Source of the DNA: Chitinolyticbacter albus
GTDB lineage: Bacteria > Pseudomonadota > Gammaproteobacteria > Burkholderiales > Chitinibacteraceae
Direction of reading: 5' to 3'
Assembly (NCBI RefSeq): GCF_024437655.1
Contig: NZ_JANBVF010000032.1
Location: forward strand, 1 to 64,000
Length of the DNA: 64,000 bases
Part shown: piece after piece, positions 18,161 to 27,451 of the stretch
Layout: every line of letters starts with the position of its first letter
Numbering within the stretch: position 1 is the stretch's first letter
Made by a program: the position numbers and the translations under genes
The notes under the pieces: generated by a model
Told to the model about the DNA's origin: nothing
The model's input: only the letters and a program-made list of their open reading frames with translations
Database searches by the model: none

Positions 18161-19174
18161 TTAACGCGCCAGTTGCTGTTCCAGCGCTTTGAGTTTGGCG
18201 TAGGTGCTGGTGCCGACGATGCGCTTATACGCTTCCTGGTACTGGCGGTAATGCTGCTCGGATTCGGCCTGCTGGCCGAGCGCGCGATAGACTTGGGCCA
18301 GCAGGTGATGCGCCTTGAACACCGTGTGGCCGGAGCCGATCTCAAGCGCGCGCTTGAGCGCGTGCGCGATGGGCTCGAGTGCTTCCTCTAGCCGGCCCTC
18401 GGTGATCAGGATGCGGCCCATCAGCATCATTTCCGAGGTTTCTCCCCAGTACCAGACGCGGCGCAGCGTCTGGGCCTGGGCGACAAAATCGCGGGCGAGG
18501 CGGGTATTGCGGCGGCCGAGCGCCACATTGGCTTGGTAAATGAGGATTTCGCCCTGGTATTCCTTGTGCCCCTGCGTCAAGGCCAGGGGCCAGGCCAGAT
18601 CGAGCATGCGCTCGGCGTCGTCGTACTGTTCCAGCTCCAGATGATCGGCGGCGAGATTGATCAGGATGCAAGCGCGCATTTCCAGGCTGGTCTGGTCGAC
18701 GGTCAGCGACTGGGCATGCAGGTGCTGGTGCAGCGCCATTGCAAATTGCTCGTGCGCGAAGTAGACCTGGCCGAGGCCGATGTGGGCATGGATGCGGGTG
18801 TCGGCGCTGAAGCCCGAGCCCTCGTCGACCAGGCAGTCGCCCCAGTAGTCGATGGCCTCGTCGAACGAGCTCTGCGTGTAATAGGCGCTGGCAAGTTCCT
18901 GCAGGATTTCGCCGCGTAAGGGCTTCAGATCCTCGGTTTCGGCGATCGTCAGCGCCTTCAGGTGACAGATCTGCCCCTGCGGGATGTCGCCGAACGCGAA
19001 CAACATGCAGCCATAGCGTTTCCAGGCCAGCAACGCCAGCGTTGGGTCACTACCGTCCACCGCAAGCTGGCTGGCCTGTTCGGCCAGCTTGAGCGAAGCA
19101 TCCGGGTCCAGATAGGTGAGGCGTTCGCTTTCGCTGATGAGATGCGCGATCTTGGTGAGGTCTGCCGTTTTCAT
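18161..19174 (-). CDS. TPR protein, third member of the TPR sensor family, without output domain
   Basis: 337 residues from the ATG at 19174 (MKTADLTKIAHLI); further upstream starts run into non-coding-looking sequence. It is all TPR-like (LASAYYTQSSFDEAIDYWGDC, IGLGQVYFAHEQFAMALHQHLHAQ), with the same repeat order as the two related genes at 14123 and 15788. The C-terminus YAKLKALEQQLAR corresponds to the FKMQAMEMRLEIEKARLE linker of the TPR-GGDEF protein, so the protein ends where that one continues into its cyclase domain. Soluble, with no signal peptide. Function unknown. Confidence 0.75.
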   Translation of the reverse strand: MKTADLTKIAHLISESERLTYLDPDASLKLAEQASQLAVDGSDPTLALLAWKRYGCMLFAFGDIPQGQICHLKALTIAETEDLKPLRGEILQELASAYYTQSSFDEAIDYWGDCLVDEGSGFSADTRIHAHIGLGQVYFAHEQFAMALHQHLHAQSLTVDQTSLEMRACILINLAADHLELEQYDDAERMLDLAWPLALTQGHKEYQGEILIYQANVALGRRNTRLARDFVAQAQTLRRVWYWGETSEMMLMGRILITEGRLEEALEPIAHALKRALEIGSGHTVFKAHHLLAQVYRALGQQAESEQHYRQYQEAYKRIVGTSTYAKLKALEQQLAR

Positions 19175-19251
19175 GGCACGGGGTGGTCGGTGAGCCTTGT
19201 CGAGGCTACGCCGAATCGCTGGGTGCTTCAAGCCGGGGGGCCAATACGGCA

Positions 19252-19274
19252 AACGGAGCGCCATGCGCTCCGTT
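19252..19274 (-). terminator. Terminator-like hairpin after yebC
   Basis: A perfect 10-bp stem (AACGGAGCGC / GCGCTCCGTT) with loop CAT lies just downstream of yebC. The minus-strand transcript ends with UUU, a short U-tract. Confidence 0.65.
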
Positions 19275-19307
19275 CAGGGACTATCGTCGCGGTTCCTGAC
19301 GAGACGA

Positions 19308-20036
19308 TCAGTCCTCGTCCATCAGCGCCGTGGTGTACACCTCTTGCACATCGTCGAGCGATTCGAGCGCATCGAGCAGCTTCTGCATCTTCTGCGCATC
19401 GTCGCCCGCGAGCTCGGTGTCGCCCTGCGGTTTCATCGTCACTTCACCCATCTCGGCCTTGAAACCCGCGGCTTCCAGCGTTTCCTTGATGCCGACGAAT
19501 TCGTACGGTGGGGTGATCACTTCGATCGAGCCATCATCGTTGCTGACCACATCGTCGGCGCCTGCTTCGAGCGCGGCTTCCATCAGTGCGTCCTCGTCGG
19601 TGCCAGGCGCGAATACCAGGTAGCCGCAGTGCTTGAACTGAAAGCTTACGCAGCCGTCGGTGCCCATGTTGCCACCATATTTGCTGAATGCATGCCGCAC
19701 GTCGGCGACAGTCCGCGTTTTGTTGTCTGTAAGGCAGTCGACCATCACGGCGGCGCCGCCGATGCCGTAGCCCTCGTAGCGGGTTTCGACGTAATCGACG
19801 CCCTCGAGCTGGCCGGTGCCGCGCTTGATGGCGTTTTCGATATTGTCCTTCGGCATCGATTCGGCCTTGGCGCGGTCGATGGCCAGCCGCAGACGCGGGT
19901 TCATGCCAGGATCGCCACCGCCGTTCTTGGCCGCGACGGTAATTTCCTTGATCAGGCGCGTGAAGATCTGGCCGCGCTTGGCGTCCTGACGGCCCTTACG
20001 ATGCTGGATGTTCGCCCATTTGCTATGGCCGGCCAT
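19308..20036 (-). CDS. yebC: YebC/PmpR family probable transcriptional/translational regulator
   Basis: 242 residues with the diagnostic N-terminus [20 protein letters not shown], then [29 protein letters not shown] and [14 protein letters not shown]. The family is ubiquitous; members bind DNA as regulators (PmpR) or help ribosomes at difficult motifs. AGGAA before the ATG is the ribosome binding site. It is probably monocistronic, with a hairpin terminator at 19252-19274. Usual neighbours such as ruvC are not present here. Confidence 0.95.
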   Translation of the reverse strand: MAGHSKWANIQHRKGRQDAKRGQIFTRLIKEITVAAKNGGGDPGMNPRLRLAIDRAKAESMPKDNIENAIKRGTGQLEGVDYVETRYEGYGIGGAAVMVDCLTDNKTRTVADVRHAFSKYGGNMGTDGCVSFQFKHCGYLVFAPGTDEDALMEAALEAGADDVVSNDDGSIEVITPPYEFVGIKETLEAAGFKAEMGEVTMKPQGDTELAGDDAQKMQKLLDALESLDDVQEVYTTALMDED

Positions 20037-20165
20037 GATGAGTTCCTGCTCGAATGCGTTGACATGGATAGGGGCAGGATTCTAGCACAGACGAAATACC
20101 CGCCCAGAGGGCCACTTGATGATGCAGAACAAGGTCCGATCAGGTGCCCGCAATCCGGCCGTTCA

Positions 20166-20996
20166 TCAAAGAACGTGACCGATGCGCCCGAGCGCATAGG
20201 CGATCAATGTTGCCATGCCCACCAGCAGGCCGGCCATGCGGCTACGCACGCCGGCGCATGCCATGCCACAGGCCGCAGCGGCGAGCAGCCCCCAGGGGGC
20301 GGGCAGCTGCGCGATCAGCAACGACGGCGGCAACGTGGCGCCGAGCCAGTTGCCGGCACGCAGCACGCGAATGGCCGCGGGCCGTGGCGCCGGTGGCGCG
20401 AGCTCGGGCAGGGCGTGTAGCAGGGCGGTGAGGGCCGCATCGCCCTGTTGCTGCAGCAGCGCGACCAACGTCATGGCATCGCGCGGCGCCACGCCCCTGC
20501 TGATCAGGATGCCGGCCAAACCCAGACTGGATTCGGGGCCGGGCAGCGCTTCGCCGTCATCGGCGTCGTCGTCTGCGGACGGCACCGGAGTGCGCGCGCG
20601 GCTTGCCTGCCAGAGCGCGCCAAACCCGGCGATGCACCAGGCGGCGAAGGCCTGGCTCGCGGGAAGCCGCTCGAACCCGGCCAGCAGCGCAGACAGGCAC
20701 AGCAGCAGCAGTAGGCCGTCCTGGCGTGATTGTGCGAGCCCCCGCCACAGCGGCACTGCCTGGCCGGCATACAGAGTGGTGCCGGGAGTGCCGGAGCAAC
20801 GCAGCCATGGCCACGCCAGCGCGGGCCCGCCGCGCTGCAGCAGCCATGCCAGCGCGCGCACCCGGCGCGTGTTGCTGGCCGGCCGCTGATGCGCCAACTC
20901 CAGCCAGAACCATTGCCGCACGCTGCCCGCTTCCAGGTCGGACAACTGGCGCTGCAGCGCGGTGATCTGGTCAGGACTGAGGTGGCAAAACGGCAT
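20166..20996 (-). CDS. Hypothetical integral membrane protein
   Basis: 276 residues from the ATG at 20996 ([10 protein letters not shown]). The soluble N-terminal ~95 residues are rich in Gln, Arg and Trp. Two hydrophobic segments follow ([14 protein letters not shown] and [14 protein letters not shown]), then an acidic linker ([14 protein letters not shown]), an amphipathic helical part ([18 protein letters not shown]), and two C-terminal hydrophobic segments around [16 protein letters not shown] and [17 protein letters not shown]. Not recognised. It diverges from the chemoreceptor gene, 60 bp apart. The open frame continues upstream only as an antisense shadow of that gene, so the shorter start is used. 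Confidence 0.55.
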   Translation of the reverse strand: MPFCHLSPDQITALQRQLSDLEAGSVRQWFWLELAHQRPASNTRRVRALAWLLQRGGPALAWPWLRCSGTPGTTLYAGQAVPLWRGLAQSRQDGLLLLLCLSALLAGFERLPASQAFAAWCIAGFGALWQASRARTPVPSADDDADDGEALPGPESSLGLAGILISRGVAPRDAMTLVALLQQQGDAALTALLHALPELAPPAPRPAAIRVLRAGNWLGATLPPSLLIAQLPAPWGLLAAAACGMACAGVRSRMAGLLVGMATLIAYALGRIGHVL

Positions 20997-21056
20997 GGCG
21001 CGGCGGTGAGCGGCTGGGAGCTCGACTATAACCGGATAAATCGGCTGGGGAGCACC

Positions 21057-22667
21057 ATGACGTTGTCCATACGTAGTCGCCTGATCGCCTTCGGCCTGCT
21101 GGCCACCGTGCTGGTGTTCGCCGCGGGCCTGATTGGCCTGCTGGCCATTCGCCACCTGTCCGTCGGCATCGCCGATGGCGGGGTGAGCATGAGTGCGGTG
21201 CGCAACCAGGGCGAGGCGGACATGATGCATGACGCGATCCGTGCCGACGTACTGGCGATGGCGCACCAGATGCACGCCGGCGCCGATGCCCAGGCATTCG
21301 ACGCGGTGGAGAAGGAGTTCACCGACCACGTCACCACCTTGCAGCAACGGGTGGCGGCCAATGAGGCGCTGCCACTGTCGACGGCGGAGCGCGCAGCGTT
21401 GGCGGCGCTCAAGCCTGATCTCGCAAGCTATGTGAACCAGGCACGCGGGCTGCTGCAGCGCTATCGCGCCGGCCAGGACGATGCGCAGGAGTATGGTGCG
21501 TTCGCCGCCAGCTTCTCCCGGCTGGAACACAGCATGGGGAAGTTCTCGGAACTGATCGAGCAACGGGCGCAGGGCGGGCGGGAGACGCTGGACGGGGCCA
21601 GCCGGCGCGCGCTGAGCTGGGCGTGGGTGACAATGATCAGCGGCGCGCTGCTGATCGCTGCCATGGCGTGGGCGCTGACGCGCAGCATCCTGCGACCGCT
21701 GCAGCGGATCCGGCACTTCATGCTCACGCTGGGTGGCAACCTGGGCAACCGCTGCGAAGTCGGAACGGATGAGGTTGGCGATATCGCGCAATCGGTCAAT
21801 CAGCTGCTGACGGACCTCGCCGGCCTCATCGGTGTGGTGCAGAGCTCGGCTGAGCAGGTGGCCGGCACGGCGGAGCGGCTGGCGGGCCAAACGGAGGCGA
21901 CGCAGGCGCGAATCAGCGAGGTGGGACGACGGACTGGCGCGCTGGCGGCCGATGCGGCCGATCTGGCCAACACCACAGAGGAAGTGGCGCAGCGCATCGC
22001 CGAGACCGCGCGTGCAGCCTCCGATGCGGCGGCCTTGGCGCACAGTTCGGCGCGGGCGGTTTCCAGCGTGGTCGAAGGGAACGAGCGATTGCAGGCGGCC
22101 ACGCTGCAGTCGACCGACCGCATCGATGCGTTGGCGTCGTCGGCCGACCGGATCGAGGAAGTGACACGGGTGATCCGAGAGATCGCCGATCAGACCAATT
22201 TGCTGGCACTCAATGCGGCGATCGAGGCGGCTCGCGCCGGTGAGCAAGGGCGTGGTTTCGCCGTAGTGGCCGACGAGGTACGCAAGCTGGCCGAGCGCAC
22301 GGCCCGGTCGACCACCGAGATTGCCAGCATCACCGACGAGATCCAGCAATGCACGGAGCATACGGTGACGGCGATGCGCACCGTCAGCGCGGAGGTGCAC
22401 GGCAGCGCCGCCCGGCTGGACGAAGCCGGCGCAGGGCAACAACGCATTGTTGGCAGCACTGATGCCATGCTTGATACCGCCAACGCCATTTCATCAGTTT
22501 CCAGAAAGCAAGCGGCCGTCATTGTCGGCACGGCAGATGGGATACGCGATATTGCCGCGCTGGTGGCGCAAAGCCAGGACGAGGTCGGCGCCATACGCAA
22601 CGCCAGCTCCGAACTGGATGCGCTGGCACGCGCATTACGTGACAACATTACCCGTTTCCGCGTATGA
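21057..22667 (+). CDS. Methyl-accepting chemotaxis protein
   Basis: 536 residues. TM1 is at about 9-31, the periplasmic four-helix-bundle-like sensor at about 32-185, TM2 near 190-212, HAMP next, and the signalling domain from about 270. The hairpin tip is canonical: [41 protein letters not shown] is present in full (quoted here only to locate residues about 378-418). The glutamine/glutamate-rich flanking helices are suitable for CheR/CheB methylation. The start at 21057 follows GCTGGGGAGC. It would signal to CheA/CheW, whose genes are not in this window. The ligand is unknown. A dCache-GGDEF gene follows 129 bp later on the same strand. Confidence 0.93.
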   Translation: MTLSIRSRLIAFGLLATVLVFAAGLIGLLAIRHLSVGIADGGVSMSAVRNQGEADMMHDAIRADVLAMAHQMHAGADAQAFDAVEKEFTDHVTTLQQRVAANEALPLSTAERAALAALKPDLASYVNQARGLLQRYRAGQDDAQEYGAFAASFSRLEHSMGKFSELIEQRAQGGRETLDGASRRALSWAWVTMISGALLIAAMAWALTRSILRPLQRIRHFMLTLGGNLGNRCEVGTDEVGDIAQSVNQLLTDLAGLIGVVQSSAEQVAGTAERLAGQTEATQARISEVGRRTGALAADAADLANTTEEVAQRIAETARAASDAAALAHSSARAVSSVVEGNERLQAATLQSTDRIDALASSADRIEEVTRVIREIADQTNLLALNAAIEAARAGEQGRGFAVVADEVRKLAERTARSTTEIASITDEIQQCTEHTVTAMRTVSAEVHGSAARLDEAGAGQQRIVGSTDAMLDTANAISSVSRKQAAVIVGTADGIRDIAALVAQSQDEVGAIRNASSELDALARALRDNITRFRV

Positions 22668-22796
22668 GCAAGGAAGCCGCGCCTGCCGGCGCCTTGCGGA
22701 TTTCCAGTATGGAACACCAGCTCATTGTGTGTAAGAATTAAGCTGACAAAACACCCGGAGCTGCACAGCCCCGGCCCTGATCTTCTTGGGCTATTC

Positions 22797-24398
22797 ATGC
22801 CAAATCGTCGTTTCCAGCAGCAAGCGTTGAACCATCCGGTCCGTACGGTGGTGCTTCTGGTCGTTTGTTTTGCTATCGTCGGGTCGGTCCTGGCCTGGTT
22901 CGCGGCCACTACGCTGGTACGTGCCGATTTCGCACGCGTTGTGAAAACCGCGCAGACAGTGCGCAGCCAGGATCTGCACCGCGCAGCCGTGGCGCTGGGC
23001 CAGTCGTTGCATGCCATGCAGCAGGCGCCGGCCTGGCTTGGCAAGGTGGGGCAGCTCCGCGAGCTGTTGGCCGATCCGGATGACGCGATGCGGGTCGACG
23101 AAGCCAACCGCTGGCTGACCGAGCTACCGGGCAAGCTGTCGCTGGATTTGGTGTGGGTGATGGATGCCACGGGCCGTGTGCTTGCCAGCAGCAATTACCG
23201 CAGCGAACTCAACCTGATCGGCGATCGCTATGATTTTCGCAGTTACTTCCGCGAAGCCATGATGGGGCACAACGCCATGCAATACGCGCGGGGCGTGCGC
23301 ACCGGAGAGCCGGGCTTCTATTTCGCCGGCCCGATCCGTGCCGGTAGCCGGGTGGTCGGCGTGGTGGTGGCCAAGGTCAACGTGGAGCGAGTGGCGACTG
23401 AAATGATGACGCCGGGGCTGTTCGTCAGCGACCGCAATGGCGTCATCGTGCTGTCGGACCAGCCGTTGCTGCGCGGACGTACGCTGAGCGACGAGGCACC
23501 GGTCTATGCGCTGTCGGCGAACGAGCGGGTGCAGCGCTACCGCCAGCAGAACTTCATACCGATGCCGATCACGCGGCGCGATACCGAGCTTTTCCATGGC
23601 TTATACGCGTTGGAGGGTGAGTCAGCGCCGGTCATCTTGCTGAGCTCTCTCGTCCCCAATATCAAGGGCATGCATGTGCATGCGGTGACGCCGCTGCGTA
23701 GCTACGTGCACCTCGAAAGCCGGCGTTGGCTGGTGTTTGCGCTGATCGAGACCGCCGGCATCCTGCTGATCGCCTTCGTTTCCGCACTGCTGGTGTTTGT
23801 CAGCCGCACCAGTTCGCTGCGACTGCAGCTGATGGATGCCAATGCCGAGCTGCAGCGCCAGGCGGAAACCGACTTCCTCACCGGCGCGGCAATGCGTCGC
23901 AAGTTCGAGCAGGTGCTGCAGACCGAAATGCTGCGGCATCGACGCTACCGGCGCACGCTGTGCCTGGCACTGATCGACCTCGATCACTTCAAGCGCATCA
24001 ATGATGAACATGGGCACCTGGCGGGCGATGAGGTGCTGCGCCAGTTCGTGCTCGGCTTGCAGGCACGGGTGCGCGGCAGTGATCTGCTGGGGCGGGTCGG
24101 CGGCGAGGAGTTTGCCTTGCTGCTGCCGGAAACCGATCCCGACCAGGCGCTGGCCTTGCTGGAGCGGCTACGCAGTGAGATCGCGCAGCGCCCGGTGATC
24201 TGGAACGGCAGGCAGCTGCGGCTGACCTTCAGCGCCGGCCTGGGTGACTGGCACAGGACCGAGAGCATGGAAGCGCTGATCGCCCGCATAGACCTGGCGC
24301 TGTATGTAGCCAAACAGGGGGGGCGCAACCAAATCGTGATGGCCGAAGCACCGGGCGAAAACGAGCCCTCGCCGGTTTCCGGTAAGAGTCCGGCGTGA
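22797..24398 (+). CDS. dCache-type membrane-bound diguanylate cyclase (GGEEF, I-site present)
   Basis: 533 residues from ATG 22797; an in-frame ATG at 22725 would add 24 hydrophilic residues with no better ribosome site. TM1 is at about 16-40. The periplasmic dCache-like double-PAS sensor is at about 41-310 (DLVWVMDATGRVLASSNYRSE, DYFRSYFREAM-like core YDFRSYFREAM, GPIRAGSRVVGVVVAKV). TM2 is at about 312-336. GGDEF starts at ETDFLTGAAMRRKFE. The active site is GGEEF, with RGSD exactly five residues upstream as an inhibitory I-site. It converts GTP to c-di-GMP in response to an external small molecule. It may be co-transcribed with the upstream chemoreceptor. Confidence 0.93.
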   Translation: MPNRRFQQQALNHPVRTVVLLVVCFAIVGSVLAWFAATTLVRADFARVVKTAQTVRSQDLHRAAVALGQSLHAMQQAPAWLGKVGQLRELLADPDDAMRVDEANRWLTELPGKLSLDLVWVMDATGRVLASSNYRSELNLIGDRYDFRSYFREAMMGHNAMQYARGVRTGEPGFYFAGPIRAGSRVVGVVVAKVNVERVATEMMTPGLFVSDRNGVIVLSDQPLLRGRTLSDEAPVYALSANERVQRYRQQNFIPMPITRRDTELFHGLYALEGESAPVILLSSLVPNIKGMHVHAVTPLRSYVHLESRRWLVFALIETAGILLIAFVSALLVFVSRTSSLRLQLMDANAELQRQAETDFLTGAAMRRKFEQVLQTEMLRHRRYRRTLCLALIDLDHFKRINDEHGHLAGDEVLRQFVLGLQARVRGSDLLGRVGGEEFALLLPETDPDQALALLERLRSEIAQRPVIWNGRQLRLTFSAGLGDWHRTESMEALIARIDLALYVAKQGGRNQIVMAEAPGENEPSPVSGKSPA

Positions 24399-24454
24399 AG
24401 AGCGCCTGGGCGATCCGCAAGTGGATGCTGCCTGGCCGCCTGGAGCAGATGGCC

Positions 24455-24593
24455 GATATCGGGATCTCCGGCCTGAGCCTGACTGCAGCCAACCAGGGCG
24501 GTGCGCCCCGCCGTTGATGCGGCGCAGTACGCGGCCAAGCGGGGCGGGCGTAACCGACTGTGCGTGGCGACCCGACTTCAGCCGATCAGGTAG
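24455..24593 (+). pseudogene. Decayed C-terminal remnant of a GGDEF domain
   Basis: Downstream of the cyclase, one frame (24516-24560) reads DAAQYAAKRGGRNRL, an excellent match to the ALYxAKxxGRNR end of GGDEF domains, up to a TAG at 24591. Just before it, a second frame (from 24455) reads DIGISGLSLTAANQGG, like the SxGLA strand that precedes it, then stops at a TGA. The two halves are out of frame and about ten residues are missing. There is no start or active site. It overlaps the 3' end of ubiA by 16 bases. This is a relic of a second cyclase or of a duplication of the preceding one. Confidence 0.5.
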
Positions 24594-25444
24594 TCGAGTA
24601 CCAGAGCGGCGAAGATCACGCCACCGATGCGGTTGTTGGCGAGAAAGGCGGCGAAGCAGCGTTGTGGATCACGATCCTTGATGCGTGGATATTGGTCGAG
24701 CAGCACCAGCAGCGCCGCGCTGACGAGCCCGGCGTAATAGAACGCGCCACGGCCGAAAGCATGCCCGACCCACGTCATCAGGCCGAGAAACACTGCCTGG
24801 CACAGCAGAATGGCCGTCACATCAAAGCGACCGAAGGTGATCGCAGCCGTCTTGATGCCGATCTTCAGGTCGTCCTCGCGGTCACACATGGCGTAGGCGG
24901 TGTCGTAGGCCACACTCCAGCACACATTGGCAAGCAGCATCACCCATGCCGCGGCGGGCACCTCACCGGTGAGCGCGGCAAACGCCATGGGGATGCCGAA
25001 GCCGAAGGCAATGCCCAGATACGCCTGCGGGATCGCGAAGAAGCGCTTGGTGAACGGGTAGCTCGCTGCCAGCAGCACGGCGGGCACCGACAGCCACTTG
25101 GTCAGCGCATTGAGCGGCAGGATCAACAGGAACGAGATCAGCGCGAGGCTGGTGGCCAACCACAACGCCTCGCGCGTGCTCACTTCGCGTGTCGCCAGCG
25201 GCCGCGCCTTGGTGCGTGCCACATGGCCGTCGAAATCGCGGTCGGCGTAATCGTTGATCACGCAGCCGGCTGAGCGCATCAGCACGGTGCCGATGACGAA
25301 GATCGCCACCACGCTCCATAGCGGCTGGCCTTGGCCGGCGAACCACAGCCCCCACAACGTGGGCCAGAGCAGCAACAGGATGCCGATCGGCTTGTTCAGG
25401 CGCGTCAGGCGCAAATACTGGTCGAGCTTGGTGGCTACGGTCAT
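24578..25444 (-). CDS. ubiA: 4-hydroxybenzoate polyprenyltransferase
   Basis: 288 residues with about eight hydrophobic helices. The first Asp-rich motif, [19 protein letters not shown], and the second, [16 protein letters not shown], are both complete and bind Mg-prenyl diphosphate. It attaches the polyprenyl tail to 4-hydroxybenzoate in ubiquinone synthesis, in the inner membrane. It follows ubiC with an ATGA overlap, so the enzyme making its substrate is translated immediately before it. The C-terminal [10 protein letters not shown] is typical. Confidence 0.96.
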   Translation of the reverse strand: MTVATKLDQYLRLTRLNKPIGILLLLWPTLWGLWFAGQGQPLWSVVAIFVIGTVLMRSAGCVINDYADRDFDGHVARTKARPLATREVSTREALWLATSLALISFLLILPLNALTKWLSVPAVLLAASYPFTKRFFAIPQAYLGIAFGFGIPMAFAALTGEVPAAAWVMLLANVCWSVAYDTAYAMCDREDDLKIGIKTAAITFGRFDVTAILLCQAVFLGLMTWVGHAFGRGAFYYAGLVSAALLVLLDQYPRIKDRDPQRCFAAFLANNRIGGVIFAALVLDYLIG

Positions 25445-25974
25445 GGCGTGGCGAAGGCAGGGGGCAGGAAGACTTCGGTGACCAGCAAGCGGTCACCGCC
25501 GGCGTAGAACAGTGAGCGGCGCGCCCACAGCCGGACGGGCAACGGCCCGACTGCGGCGACGGCCTTGCGCCACAACGGATGGCGCGTATCGACCCGGCAC
25601 CACGCCAACCGGCTGCGGGCGATGGTGGGCGAGGCGAACAGCATGGAGCCGAGCGAGCGCCCGCCCACATGCACGAACTTGCGAAAGCCGCGCCGCACCG
25701 CCTGCGGCGTGGTCACGCTGTGGGCGAATACCAGCGGTTGCGTGCCCGAGAGCAGCAGCACTTCGCGCATTGGGGTGCGCTGGCGGCGGGTCTGGCCGAG
25801 TGGTGCCAGTTCGTCGCGATGCGCGGCGGTGGCGCGCTGCCGCAACACGCGCACCGAGAACGCCGGATGATGCGCAATCAGCCGGGCGGTGAGCGAGCCG
25901 GATTCGGTGAGCCAGGGGCGCAGCGGGCGCGGGGCGAGGCAGAGCGGATGGTGCCAGCGGTGTTGATGCGGCAT
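25441..25974 (-). CDS. ubiC: Chorismate--pyruvate lyase
   Basis: 177 residues from the ATG at 25974 (MPHQHRW). The frame continues upstream, but UbiC proteins are about 165-190 residues long and begin near this point. The small open beta-barrel core is seen as [34 protein letters not shown] and [20 protein letters not shown], all UbiC hallmarks. It converts chorismate to 4-hydroxybenzoate and pyruvate, the first committed ubiquinone step. It overlaps ubiA by four bases. Confidence 0.92.
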   Translation of the reverse strand: MPHQHRWHHPLCLAPRPLRPWLTESGSLTARLIAHHPAFSVRVLRQRATAAHRDELAPLGQTRRQRTPMREVLLLSGTQPLVFAHSVTTPQAVRRGFRKFVHVGGRSLGSMLFASPTIARSRLAWCRVDTRHPLWRKAVAAVGPLPVRLWARRSLFYAGGDRLLVTEVFLPPAFATP

Positions 25975-26135
25975 GGACGAGTGTATGAACGGCAAGCGCG
26001 CATTATGAACCGATCGCCGACGAGATACACCTTGGGGTGGCCCGTGTCGCCGCACGCGCAAACACGCAACTGCATCCCCGGTATCAGGGTTTGCTGTCCA
26101 TGGTGGGCGGGCGGTGTGGCCGCTATCATCGTCCG

Positions 26136-26834
26136 ATGTCTGCTTCCTCTGCTCCCCCTGCCGGCTTCTGGTCCGGCGTACGCGATATGGCGCCGATGCT
26201 GATCGGTGCCGCGCCGTTTGGCCTCATCTTCGGCACGCTATCGGTCACCGCCGGCATGCCGGCCTGGGCGGCGATTGCCATGTCGCTGGTGGTGTTCGCC
26301 GGTGCCAGCCAGTTCATTGCCGTCACGCTGGTCGCGGCCAGCGCCGCGCCGTGGCTGATCATTGCCACCACCTTCGTCGTCAACCTGCGCCACGCGCTCT
26401 ACGCCGCCTCGCTCTGGCAGCAGGTGATGCACTGGCCACGCTGGCAGCGCGCGCTTGGCGCCTTCGTGCTGACCGACGAGTGCTTTGCCATCGTCTATCA
26501 CAAGGCCAACTCGGGCGAGCCGGTGGACATGCCGCGCTACTACTTCGGCGCTGGGTTCGCGATGTACGTGAACTGGTGCGCCTTCACCCTGGTTGGCATC
26601 GTGCTCGGCCGCGCGGTGCCCGGCATCGAGCATTGGGGGCTGGAATTCGCGATGGCGGCGACTTTCGTTGGCATCGTGGTGCCGCTGCTCAAGGGGCGGC
26701 CGCAGGTCGGCGCGGCACTGGCCGCCGGCGCCGTTGCGCTCGCCGCACATGCGCTGCCGTACAAGCTCGGGTTGATGCTGGGGGCTGCGGCCGGCATTGC
26801 CGTCGGCGTCTGGCTGGAGAGGGGGCGCACATGA
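26136..26834 (+). CDS. azlC: AzlC-family branched-chain amino acid exporter, large subunit
   Basis: 232 residues with several hydrophobic helices. APMLIGAAPFGLIFG, the strongly conserved LVVFAGASQFIAV and VVNLRHALYAASL, and TDECFAIVY are AzlC signatures. With AzlD it forms a two-component exporter for leucine/isoleucine/valine-type amino acids. An azlD gene overlaps its stop (ATGA). It is divergent from ubiC, 161 bp apart. Confidence 0.93.
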   Translation: MSASSAPPAGFWSGVRDMAPMLIGAAPFGLIFGTLSVTAGMPAWAAIAMSLVVFAGASQFIAVTLVAASAAPWLIIATTFVVNLRHALYAASLWQQVMHWPRWQRALGAFVLTDECFAIVYHKANSGEPVDMPRYYFGAGFAMYVNWCAFTLVGIVLGRAVPGIEHWGLEFAMAATFVGIVVPLLKGRPQVGAALAAGAVALAAHALPYKLGLMLGAAAGIAVGVWLERGRT

Positions 26835-27142
26835 GCATGGTCTGGACCCTCGCCGGCATGTTCGCCGTCACCTACGGCGTGCGCGCCGTGTTGTGGCTGG
26901 GCGATGGCCACGCCTTTCCCGACAGCGTGCGCCGCGCGCTCAACTACGTGCCGATCGCCGTACTGACCGCCATCGTGGCACCGGTGGTGTTCGTGCACGA
27001 GGGCGCGATCAACGCCGGCTGGAACAACCCGCAACTGGCCGGGGCGCTGGTGACCGGGCTCATCGTCTGGCGCTGGAACAAGCTGCTCGCCGGCATCGCC
27101 GGCGGCATGCTGGTTTACGGGGCGTGGCGCTGGCTGTTGTAA
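26831..27142 (+). CDS. azlD: AzlD-family branched-chain amino acid exporter, small subunit
   Basis: 103 residues and about three to four hydrophobic helices (LAGMFAVTYGVRAVLWL, NYVPIAVLTAIVAPVVF, LLAGIAGGMLVYGAWRWLL), the standard size and shape of AzlD. The start overlaps the azlC stop by ATGA. The TAA stop ends at the first base of the left terminal repeat of the inverted-repeat element at 27142-27408, so the element abuts the gene exactly. Confidence 0.92.
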   Translation: MSMVWTLAGMFAVTYGVRAVLWLGDGHAFPDSVRRALNYVPIAVLTAIVAPVVFVHEGAINAGWNNPQLAGALVTGLIVWRWNKLLAGIAGGMLVYGAWRWLL

Positions 27143-27408
27143 GAACCTGCTCATGGCCTTTTCGCGCCAGCGTTTGCGGTAGTGCCGATCGCGAGCAAGG
27201 CACGAGACGCGCCATGGTACGGGTACCATCAGCGACTCGTAACGCCGCGCGCGTTCGGCAATATCGCAAACCCGTAGGGCTGAGCCGTAAAACGGTCATT
27301 CACTGCGTTGCATGCCTTGCCAATAACCCGTTATTGGCTGCGCCACGCGCCTTGCGCCTGACCATTTTACGGCGCAGCGCTGGCGTGAAAAGGCCATGAG
27401 CAGGTTCT
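27142..27408. mobile_element. MITE-like non-autonomous element with 31-bp terminal inverted repeats
   Basis: 267 bp bounded by 31-bp inverted repeats at 27142-27172 and 27378-27408, differing at one position (outer end AGAACCTGCTCATGGCC). The inside holds no gene but has nested palindromes. CCAATAAC-CC-GTTATTGG lies near 27330. An internal pair, GCCGTAAAACGGTCA / TGACCATTTTACGGC, has one mismatch. ATGGTAC-GG-GTACCAT lies near 27213. No clear target-site duplication is seen: the outer flanks are TA and AT. The shape is that of a miniature element mobilised in trans. It separates azlD from bioF. Confidence 0.7.
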
Positions 27409-27451
27409 ATGCGCGCGGTAGAATCGCGCTTTTGCCGCAAACGCCCAAGCC

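Noticed and set aside
20997-22442. Long minus-strand open frame continuous with the hypothetical membrane protein gene
   Set aside because: It is antisense to the methyl-accepting chemotaxis protein, whose domains are fully recognisable. The minus frame reads as low-complexity Arg/Gln/His-rich sequence, so only the part after the ATG at 20996 is kept.
27060-27299. Possible transposase fragment within the inverted-repeat element
   Set aside because: Neither strand encodes any transposase motif. The frames are Arg/Cys-rich shadows, so the element is treated as non-autonomous.
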